The notes beneath the pieces were generated by a model, which was not told the DNA's origin, searched no databases, and saw only the letters and a program-made list of their open reading frames with translations. A DNA stretch of 64,000 bases from Blastocladiella emersonii ATCC 22665. Lineage: Eukaryota > Blastocladiomycota > Blastocladiomycetes > Blastocladiales > Blastocladiaceae. The stretch covers positions 620,001 to 684,000 of the forward strand of contig JANHCV010000004.1 in the NCBI GenBank assembly GCA_025594325.1, read 5' to 3'. The position numbers and the translations under genes were made by a program. Positions 56,178 through 64,000 of the stretch are shown here, one piece after another. Position 1 is the stretch's first letter. Every line of letters starts with the position of its first letter.

Positions 56178-57774
56178 TCAAGATCGCAGAGACTTTCGCG
56201 CCGCACATGTCGGGTCTCCACCTCCCCCGCCACCCTCACCCTCGACATCGACCCCGAACCGCTCCGCGACCCGCGCGAGCTCCGCCCAGAGGATCCCGCG
56301 CAGCCGTCCATCGAACGCTAACAGAATGATCGGGTCGGAGATGGGCGCGAACCCGGCGAGCAGGCACACGACGGTATCAATCGCCGCGGGCGCGCGCCGG
56401 TCCGTCGAGAAGTTGTACAACAGCTGCGTCAGCAGCGGCACCCAGTTGAGCGTGAACGCGAACAGCGTGATGACGCCGCGCATCAGCACCCGCTCGTCCG
56501 CCGTCACGCGCGCCAGGGCGAGCCCGTGGTGCGTGTCGTTGCGAGAGCGGCTGCGGCTGCGCCGGCCTAGCGTGAACAGGCGCGAGGTGCGCGGTTTGCT
56601 GGTTCGCCGCGGGGACGTGGCGGTAGCGGCGGCGGGGGCGGGGGTGATGGGCGCGACGGTCGCGGTCGACGGGTCCGCGGCCGGCGTCCCCACCGCGGGC
56701 TCGGACGGCGGCGGCGATGGCGAGTGCGGGTGCAGCGCGAGCGAGTTGAGCGACGACGACAGCGTCGCGGTCGTCGACAGGCTCGGGCTCGACGTGCGCC
56801 ACTGCAGCGACGTGGACACAGACACGGACCAGCGGCCGCCACCGCCGCGGCGCGACGCCGAAGCCGAGACGTCGGCGGCGGACGCTGACGAGGCCGAGTT
56901 GAGTTCCGAGGTAGACGAGACCGCGACGCCCGACCGCACGATGGTGCGGCTGCCGGCGACGTCGGGCAGCGGGGCCGGGGTGTCGTCGGCGGCGAAGGCC
57001 AGCGTCATCGAGTTGGTGGTGCCCGACTGCGCGCCCCACGTGTCGGACTCGATGCGCTCGAGCTCGCGGCGCGTCGCGCGGAGCTTGCGCGAGATGAACA
57101 GGAAGACGCCTACACTTGGCGAGGGTGAGCCGGGGCCACGAGACACGCACGATAGACGTACCGAACGTCAACCAGATGTTGAGGTTGAGCGCGACAATGT
57201 TGACGAGTCCCGTCCACTGAAGCACAGGGATCGCGTGGATGTAATTGGGGAAGCAGTACAGCCCCGTGGTCGAGATAACAGGCCGGATCCCGAGGGCGAT
57301 GGGCGCGAGCGCGCACGCGGCGCTGATGACGACGGCGTTGGCGACGCCCATCCACGCCATCCTCTGGGAGAGCGGTTTCTGCAACAAGACCGCCGAGTAC
57401 CGCTCGAGCGAGAGGTTGAGCAGGAGGCAGACGTTGAGCGAGATGCAGAACTGGTTGACGACGCTCTCGAATCGGCACAGGCCCTCAGACCGGCCGCGGC
57501 CCGCGACGAGGCTGTGTGCGTGCATCGCGGCGACGAACACGCCAAACAGGATGTTCCCTGCGCAGATCGAGATGGCGATGGTGTTGGCGGGCGTGCGCGT
57601 GAAGCTCGGGACGCGCGTGGCCGTGGCGACGGCGACGCCGTTGAGGGACACATTGACGATGGCCAGGCCGAAGGACACTGTCGCGGGCCAGACCGGGGTC
57701 CCTGGATCGAACGCGAACGGGTCCCAGGTCCCGCGGTTCTGCCATGCGACGAGATCGTCGTGATCGGGATCCAT
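56178..57774 (-). CDS. Rhodopsin-like (class A) seven-helix receptor
   Basis: Two exons (57774-57162 and 57109-56178; 52-nt intron GTACGT...GTGTAG, phase 1) give 514 residues. The order of landmarks fits class A GPCRs. There is a short extracellular N-terminus, and helix 1 has an Asn in SLNGVAV. C100 before helix 3 can pair with C174 of the second extracellular loop (TGLYCFP). Helix 3 ends in E124-R125-Y126, the E/DRY motif. A very long Ser/Thr/Pro-rich third loop (~210-400) follows, helix 6 has NWVPLLTQLLYNF, and helix 7 has ISDPIILLAF in the NPxxY position. No Lys in helix 7 at a retinal position was evident, so it is probably not an opsin. Ligand and G protein are unknown. Other 7TM classes are less likely given the ERY/Cys pair. 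Confidence 0.72.
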
Positions 57775-58101
57775 GGTTAGGTTAGGTGCTTGTGGAGGAG
57801 GGAGGGAGAAAGGAGAGGGCTGGGTGTGTCGAGGCGCGCGGATACGCGTCGCGCCACTCGCGGGGGCTTCGGCGGCCTTGCGCGCGGGAGACGTTTCTCT
57901 GCCGCGCTCTGCCCAACGTGAGACGGGGTTCCGTGTAAATAAACGAGCGATGGCATTTACAATTGGATCGAGGGGGAGCGGCAATCAGAGTAGGCGGGAG
58001 AGAGCGACAAAACGGCGGGGAAAATGTTCAAAAAGGAGGAGAGATCTCGTTACACACACTCGCACGACACCCACGATCACGACCGACGGAAGACCGAAGA
58101 C
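57775..58101. promoter_or_regulatory. Upstream region of the 7TM receptor / 3' flank of the RRM gene
   Basis: 327 nt without a supported gene. The receptor frame has an ATG further upstream at 57984, but that extension is Arg/Ala-rich without membrane features, so the region is taken as leader and promoter. The part near 57930-57965 is AT-richer (GTAAATAAACGAGCG). Confidence 0.35.
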
Positions 58102-59193
58102 TTAGGCGGTCCAGGGGGCCGCGCCGCCAGCCGTGCCCTCGGCCTCGTCCTCGACGCGTGGGGGCTTGGCCATGGCGACCTGGACCGTGACGGGCTTGCC
58201 GCCAAAGTCGGCGCCCTGGAGCTCGGCGACGGCGCGGGCCTGCTCGGCGGCCGACTCGAGCTCGACAAACGCGAAGCGGCGCTTGCCGTCGCGCTTGGAG
58301 ATGATGTAGGCCTTGACGACCGAGAAGCCCTTGGCCGTGAAGGCCGCCGCGAGCGCCGCGTCGTCGACCGACTCGCCGAGGTTGGCCACGTACACGGTGG
58401 TCGGCATCGGCGTGCCCTCCTTGGTGATGTCGACGATGCGCTTGGCGCGGGGCGCGCGCGGCTCGCGCGGCGCAGCGGACTCGCCGTTGCCGTTGGCGGC
58501 GGAGCCGGCGGGGCGCTTGTTGCGCTGGCGCTTGGGCTTCGCGGAGCCGGCAGCGGGGGCGGCGGCGCCCTCGGCACCCTCGGCGGCAGCAACGGGCGAG
58601 CGGCGCTGGTTGCGCTGGCGGGGAGCAGCGGCGGCATCAGCGGGGGCGTCGCCCTCAGCGCGGGGCTGGCGGGGCGCGCGCGGGGCACGGGGCTTCGGGG
58701 CGGCCTTCTCGGCGCCCTCCTCGCCGGCCTCGCCCTCGTGGCGCGGGGCGCGTCGGGGGCGCTCGGCGGCAGCGGGCTTCGGGATCACGGCCTGGACCGC
58801 GATCTGGCGGTCGCCCATGGTGGTGCCGTCGAACTGGGCGACGGCCTTGGCGACCGAGGCCGCGTCGGCGAAGATGACGAAGCCGAACCCGACGTGGCGG
58901 CCGGCCTTGCGCACGACGAGGGCGCGCTCGATGGTGCCGGCGGGCGCAAAGTGCGTCGTCAGGTCCTCCTCGAGCACCGTGAACGGGATGTTGCCGACAA
59001 ACGCCTTGCGCGACTCCTCGGCGGGGTCGCGCGGCTCGCGCTGCGCGTTCTTGCGCGGGGCACGCTTGCGCGGCGCCTTCTCGCCGTTGGTGGCGGCGGC
59101 GGCGGCGGCGGGCGCGGCGGTCGCGGCGAGGACGGGGCTCTTGGGCGCGGCGGCGGTGGCGACGGGGGACTTGGGGCGGGCAACGTCGGTCAT
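58102..59193 (-). CDS. Two-RRM RNA-binding protein
   Basis: One exon gives 363 residues. The first RRM (about 65-145) has RNP2 KAFVGNIPFT and RNP1 GRHVGFGFVIF; the second (about 265-345) has RNP2 TVYVANLG and RNP1 KRRFAFVEL. The RRMs are joined by a ~110-residue Ala/Pro/Arg-rich linker with RQRNQRR and KPKRQRNKR patches, and the N-terminus is also Ala/Lys/Arg-rich. Such proteins bind single-stranded RNA. The paired layout resembles small nucleocytoplasmic or stress-granule RRM proteins, but a specific orthologue was not recognised. ATG 59193 (MTDVARPKSPV) was chosen over upstream codons because the extension is not protein-like. Confidence 0.85.
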   Translation of the reverse strand: MTDVARPKSPVATAAAPKSPVLAATAAPAAAAAATNGEKAPRKRAPRKNAQREPRDPAEESRKAFVGNIPFTVLEEDLTTHFAPAGTIERALVVRKAGRHVGFGFVIFADAASVAKAVAQFDGTTMGDRQIAVQAVIPKPAAAERPRRAPRHEGEAGEEGAEKAAPKPRAPRAPRQPRAEGDAPADAAAAPRQRNQRRSPVAAAEGAEGAAAPAAGSAKPKRQRNKRPAGSAANGNGESAAPREPRAPRAKRIVDITKEGTPMPTTVYVANLGESVDDAALAAAFTAKGFSVVKAYIISKRDGKRRFAFVELESAAEQARAVAELQGADFGGKPVTVQVAMAKPPRVEDEAEGTAGGAAPWTA

Positions 59194-59893
59194 GGTGCGA
59201 GGTGGGAGGCTACAGCGCGACGCGAGGACAAACGTTAGCTTGTGAAAAGCGCGCGGTGGGGGCGACGGCACAGCTCGTCGTTCGGTCGGTTGTAGAGAGA
59301 AGGTGGCAGGAGGCCGAGTTCCCAGGGGCGCCGTGGGCGACCTGATCCTCTATGTCCGCAGCGTGTATGCATGTACGACGCGCCGCCCAAGCGTCGCCAC
59401 GGAGCCGAAACGCTGCTAGACGACTCGCGGCGGCCGCCTCGACGCGTGGGGCCAAGGGACAGCCGCAGGGCGTCGCGGTCGCCGAGGCGCGCATACACAC
59501 GCTTCGCCGCGCGGGCTGGCCGACGAGCTGGGCTGACGTGTCGAGCTGATCGGTAGTAGGTTACATACGAGGGTCGGAAGTGTGGGGGGTGCAGACTCGG
59601 GGGGCAGTGAGAAGGCACAGAGCAGGGCAGGAGAAGCGGGCGGCCGCGGCGACGGCGGACGACCGGGCGGGCGACGAGCTGACCGCGTCACTTGGCCGGC
59701 GAGAAAAAAAAAGGGGAAAAAAACGTTAGCTTCTTAAATCGCCCAGTGTGGCGCGACGGGCGTGGCGGGCGCGACACGCGACTGTGCGTCGAGGCGTTCC
59801 CACCGCCGCCTGCTCCGCCACCGTCTCGTCCCTCTCCTCCTCTCTGCATTTCCTCTTGCTGTAACGCACAACTACCCGTAATTCCATGCAACG
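59194..59893. promoter_or_regulatory. Bidirectional upstream region RRM gene / SSX2IP gene
   Basis: 700 nt between divergent start codons. An A-rich run (GAAAAAAAAAAGGGGAAAAAAA, about 59701-59722) stands out against the GC-rich background and may exclude nucleosomes, as poly(dA:dT) tracts do in fungal promoters. The other frames are Arg/Pro-rich chance frames. Confidence 0.4.
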
Positions 59894-62628
59894 ATGATGG
59901 GCCGCGACCCCGCCGCCGCCGCTGCCGCCATGAGCGACTGCGACGTCCTCATGTCGGACCTCGACCCGCCGCCGCCTTCAGTCTCCGCGCGGCAGCCCGT
60001 GTTCGCCGAGCCCGACCGCGTGTCGCAGGCCGCCGCCTACATCAACCAGGAGCTGGCCATGGACGGTCTGGCGCCGCTGCAGTTCGAGGGCGCGACGACC
60101 GAGCAGGCGGCCGACATCCTGAACGTCGTGTACATGCTGCTGCAGCAGCGGCGCAGCGACCGCGACTACCGCGCCGACCTCGAGGCCAACATGCACCGGC
60201 TGCGCAGCGACTACCAGACGGGCGTCACCACGGCGCAGCGGCTCCAGGCCAAGGTCGACGCGCGCGAGCGCGAGCTGCGCGACCACATTGCCCGCCTCAC
60301 CAAGCTCGACACGCAGCACCGCGACCTCGTCGAGCGCAGTAAGAATACCGCCGAGGAGCTCAAGCTGTGCAAGGCCAATTTCGCCAAGGCCAAGGACCAT
60401 TTCATGGTAGGGTACGCTCCCCCCGCTCAACGACTCCCGGCCTTGCTCCTTCGCCCACCCTCGCCATCTCGAATTGCTCACTCACGCATACCCCAAACCC
60501 GTCCCTGTAGCACGAGAAGCGCAAGTGGGAGCGCGAGCTGACCGCCGCCAAGGTCAAGTTCCAGCGCCTGACGACCGACCGCCTCAAGGAGGCCAAGCTG
60601 TCCTTCCGCGTCGCCAACAACGTGCTCCCCGCCGCCGCCTCGTCGCGCACCGGCTACCGCGCCGCCGGCGCAAGCCGCACCACCACCACCACCACCTCGC
60701 CCGAGACCGACTACCACCTGCAGGTCCTGCGCGCCGTCGAGGCCCGCGAGCAGCAGCTCCTCGCCGAGAACGACGCCCTCAAGCGCGCCATGTATGACAT
60801 CTGGATGGAGCTGCAGAACCTGCACTCGACGTGCGTTGACGGCATCCAGGTCATCGACCTGCCGTTCGAGCTCGTCCGCGAGACGGTCCTCGACCGTACC
60901 CGCCAGGCGATCGCCGCCGTCCGCGACGAGTGGTACGAGCACACGGACGCCGCGCTCGCTGCCGCCGAGGCCGCCGAGGCTGCGGCCCAGGCGAACGAGG
61001 CCGAGGAGAAGATCCAGCAGACCAACCACCAGATCGACGCACTCACCGACCGCATCCTCTCGTCGATGCAGGCCGAGGTGGTGGGCATGGACAATTTCAT
61101 GGGCACCACCCTCGCACCCGCGTCTTCGGCTCCCGCCGTTGCCCCCGCCGCCGCCGGGAGCAGCCGACTCGCCGATATCGGCCTGCCTACCGGCGGCAAT
61201 CGCCCGCCCGCCGTCGCCGCCCGCGCCGCCGGTGGGTGGAACCAGTTCGCCGGCCGCCCACTCTCCTTCACGAGCGACACGGACGAGTCGCGCGCGCGCA
61301 TCCAGGCCAACTACCAGCGCATGCACGAGGAGCAGGAGCTCGCGACGCGCAAGGCCCGCGAGCTCGACGAGGAGCGCCAGCGGATCCGCCAGGCCGAGCG
61401 CGACCTCGAGCAGCGCCAGGCCCAGCTCGATCTCGAGCAGCGTAAGGCTGCTGCTGCTGCTGCTGCCGCTGCTGCATCGGGTGCTGCCGCCGCCATGACC
61501 CCGCAGCGCGCGCGGCTCGCGGCCGCCACCGCCACGACGAACCCGCGGTTCTCGACCGCGTCCATGAACGCATTCCTCCAGCAGCTGCAGCGCGCCGAGG
61601 AGCCCATGGATATCGGGACCGACGACGACGGATACGAGTACGACCAGTTTGCGCGCGGGCCTCGCGGCGGGTCCGGCGCGAGCGACGCGTACGGAGCGGT
61701 CGCCAACGCGGCCGAAGGCGAGCCCCAAGGCGAGCTCGAGGCCGGCGGCGCGTTCAGCTCGATCGCGGGCAATGTGACCGAGACCCCGCGGTCGATGCAG
61801 ACCATGACGAGCAACCACGGCGGCGCGTCGTGGTTCGGCAACGCGTCGCGGATCGGTGACACGCCCGGGTCGCTCGCGTCGTCGCCCCACGCCGCCGTTA
61901 CCTCGGCTCCCCCACCCGCATCGTCGTCGGCGGCGCTGTTCGGCACCAACATGTGGTCGACGCCCAACCCGCACCCGGACCTCAACACGCCGCCGTCCAA
62001 CCCGGCCGCGTTCATGGCGCGGTCCGCGATGCGCCAGCAGCAGCAGCAGCACGTCGCGGCAACCCCCTCGGGCCCATCGGCCGCCGCCACGCCCAGCGCG
62101 GCGCGCACGGTCAAGATCTCGCCGCAGTCGGTCGCGTACACGGCGGGCGGCGGCAACCTGGCCGTGTCGACGGCGCTCGGGTCGTCGTTTTCGTCGTCGG
62201 CGACTGCGTCCCGGCCGGGCAGCGCGCTCGCCGCTGCGTCCCGGTTCGGCGCGCATCTCGCGAATGGTGGACTTGTCCGGTCACACAGCGACGGGCACCT
62301 CGGGCTTCACCACACGTCGCCGCAATCGACGCACTCGCCGGGGCACCCGGGCGGCGACTCGACGACGGCGTCGGGCGACCTGCGCGACGACGAGCTCGAC
62401 GCGATCGAGCTCGTGGCGGCCAACGCGTCGGCGGCGCGGCACCACGACCAGCAGCAGCAGCGCGCGCGGGGCCAGTTCGCTTTCAACCCGGCGGGGATGC
62501 AGCAGTCAACATCGGGGTCGCGGCCGGGGTCCCGGCTCGCCGGCGCGTCCAGCATGCGGAGCAGCAGCGCGGCGGGGAACAACGGTGCGGGCGCGGGTGC
62601 AGAGCAGTGGGCGGTGCGCCGCGGCTGA
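59894..62628 (+). CDS. SSX2IP: SSX2IP/ADIP-family centrosomal and basal-body protein
   Basis: Two exons (59894-60406 and 60511-62628; 104-nt intron GTAGGG...CTGTAG, phase 0) give 876 residues. Animal SSX2IP (ADIP, Msd1-like) anchors microtubules at centrosomes and supports ciliary basal bodies. The N-terminal block (AAYINQELAMDGLAPLQFEG and a following coiled coil to ~215, including HEKRKWERELTAAKVKFQRL across the splice) matches the ADIP domain. So does the block at ~240-330, with an AENDALKRAMYDIWMELQNL helix and DLPFELVRETVLDRTRQAIA. A third, heptad-rich coiled coil lies at ~455-535 (REERQRIRQAERD-like). The C-terminal ~340 residues are disordered and Ala/Ser/Gly-rich, unlike animal homologues, which are ~614 long. 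It is consistent with a flagellated fungus. Confidence 0.84.
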
Positions 62629-63468
62629 AACGGGGCGCGCCCTCGTTGTCGTGATGGCGGACGTGATGGGCTGATGATATATATTGCGCGCGTGACTGAC
62701 TCGTTGCATTCGATTCGATCTCAGGCTTCGTGAGGGTAGGGTATGAGGGCTATCAGCTTCCATCAGGTGCGGCGACGAGCAGCAGCCACGGATAGCATCG
62801 CGGGCGACGACGGCCGTGGCCAGGGAGCTGCGTGTGAGGTTGCACATCACGGGCGGTTCAACGGCTCGCCGTCATCGACGGTGGCGCAGTCGCTGGCGCT
62901 GGCCCCCAGCCGCGTAGCCGAGATCCCTTCCAGTACATCCCCCGGGCGTGAAACTGGTGCCGCGGCAAGCCCTTGCGATGGGGCGCCGCAGCGCGCCACG
63001 GCGTGGGTAGACTCGAGCAGTAGTCAGCCACGGGTCATCGGGGCGTCGCAGGTGGCGGTCCCTGGCCACAGCGCAATAGCACGGTGGCGAGGGCGAGGGG
63101 CCGGGTAGCGCGGCCGTGGTCGGGCACCGTTCCGTGTTGCCGTCACACACGCACGCCATCGCACAGGATGCGGCGACGGGGCCGAGGTCGTTATCCGGGC
63201 GCGCCTGGGCGGACCGACTACAAGTGCCCCGCGCTCCCCCGCCCCGCTCTCCCGACTCCCGTCTCCCAACCATCGTCGACAACCCGTCTCCCGTCTTGCG
63301 GCCGCAGACTTTGCACTTCTCGTCGTCGGCTCGACCGATCACCTCGTTCGCTCGGACCGCGCGCCGATCAAGCAAGCAAGCGCCCCGCTCCATTTCTCCG
63401 CGATCGCGACGGACGCTTCGCCGCTCTTCACCCGAGTTCCCGCCCCGCTCCGTCGCCTCGGCCCGGCC
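62629..63468. promoter_or_regulatory. SSX2IP 3' end and upstream region of the Zn(II)2Cys6 gene
   Basis: 840 nt without a supported gene. A GATATATATT element (about 62676-62685) lies ~50 nt after the SSX2IP stop codon and may direct 3'-end formation. The ~250 nt before the next ATG are CT/CG-rich leader sequence. Plus- and minus-strand frames here are chance frames. Confidence 0.35.
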
Positions 63469-64000
63469 ATGTCCTTCCCATCTCCCCACCACGCCGCCGG
63501 CACGGCTCAGCCGCAGTCGCCGCCCGACTGGGCCCAGCTCCTGTCGCCGACCGCCGGCCACCCGATCCTGTCGTACGGCGCCGCCTCGATGCCGGCCGTG
63601 GCGTCCACGCTCTCGGCGTCGCCACCGGTCGCGGGGGCAGGGCGCCAGGTCTCGGCGCCCGCCAGCGACACCGAGTCGGCCACGTCGGCCACCACGCCGT
63701 CGACGTCGACGGGGAAGCCGGCCAAGCGCGCGCGCGTGTCTCATGTACGTTGCGCAACAGAACTCGGGTCGGGCGCGTCGCTGACACACTTCGACCGCGA
63801 ATCTAGGCGTGTGAAGGGTGTAAACGGCGCAAGGTCAAGTGCAGCGGCGACGTACGTTCACTTCCCTCTCGCCCTCACACAGACCGATTTCTAACCACCC
63901 TCCCCGCCCTCCAGCTCCCATGCACCCACTGCGCGGCCTTTGCGCTGCAGTGCGAGTACAAGACGCAGGGCAAGCGCGGCGCGAGCGCGCTGCTCGACGG
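63469..64000 (+). CDS. Zn(II)2Cys6 fungal transcription factor (N-terminal part, cut by window edge)
   Basis: Three exons are visible: 63469-63744, 63807-63851 and 63915-64000 (edge), with introns of 62 and 63 nt, both starting GTACGT. The first 92 residues are Ser/Ala/Pro-rich and end in a basic patch (KPAKRARVSH). Exon 2 encodes ACEGCKRRKVKCSGD. Exon 3 continues LPCTHCAAFALQCEYKTQGK. Together they form the complete C-x2-C-x6-C-x5-C-x2-C-x6-C binuclear zinc cluster, which is a fungus-typical DNA-binding domain. The remainder, where a fungal-specific middle homology region would lie, is outside the window. Confidence 0.9.

Noticed and set aside
57261-57774. Idea that the 7TM receptor is an opsin
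   Set aside because: No retinal-binding lysine was evident in helix 7, so only a general class A call is made.
60478-62256. 592-codon minus-strand frame opposite the SSX2IP gene
   Set aside because: No recognisable motif; the coiled-coil plus-strand frame explains the sequence.
1-64000. tRNA genes, CRISPR arrays, insertion sequences
   Set aside because: No cloverleaf-like B-box/A-box pair, no regularly spaced repeats and no transposase-like frame were recognised by eye. A tRNAscan or repeat search could still find something small.

Overview
The window is nuclear DNA of a GC-rich, intron-bearing, flagellated (zoosporic) fungus. Fungal identity rests on a Zn(II)2Cys6 activator, a Mif2-type CENP-C, a MEF2/Rlm1-type MADS protein and COQ5/TIM23/TFIIS in fungal form. 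The flagellum is implied by IFT122, an SSX2IP/ADIP-type basal-body protein and a SPATA4-like CH-domain protein, all lost from yeasts and moulds. High GC3 coding sequence, very short introns (mostly 50-120 nt, donors mainly GTACGT, acceptors mostly TAG) and animal-like genes (BK-type K+ channel, rhodopsin-like receptor) suggest Blastocladiomycota (Allomyces/Catenaria-like). That placement is inference. No tRNA, rRNA, CRISPR array or intact transposon was seen.

Layout. 0.7-4.7 kb: a BK/Slo-like K+ channel (+). 4.9-10.7 kb: two tandem paralogous zinc-finger genes (-) with matching intron phases. 10.7-12.8 kb: gene-poor DNA with a decayed FAD-dependent oxidoreductase. 12.9-31.3 kb: a dense housekeeping block with CENP-C, TFIIS, TIM23, BUD31, a probable mitoribosomal mS26, a BTB protein, IFT122 and a metacaspase. 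31.8-38.7 kb: an orphan type I membrane protein, an alpha/beta-hydrolase-like protein without its catalytic serine, and a secreted M1 aminopeptidase. 39.8-45.2 kb: MEF2-type MADS factor, proteasome ATPase Rpt2 and COQ5.

45.2-52.8 kb is the most plastic part: a tandem, lineage-specific F-box-like family on the minus strand. The copy next to the SPATA4-like gene is intact, two are pseudogenes, and the distal end carries a chimera of SPATA4-gene-like sequence and the family C-terminus. 52.9-62.6 kb: SPATA4-like protein, PITHD1, a rhodopsin-like 7TM receptor, a two-RRM protein and SSX2IP. 63.5 kb to the edge: the start of a Zn(II)2Cys6 transcription factor.

Most genes were rebuilt by joining exons across short introns; all joins given keep the reading frame. 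Several divergent pairs (TFIIS/TIM23, BUD31/mS26, Rpt2/COQ5, RRM/SSX2IP) share compact intergenic promoters, and several convergent pairs lie within 50-150 bp.
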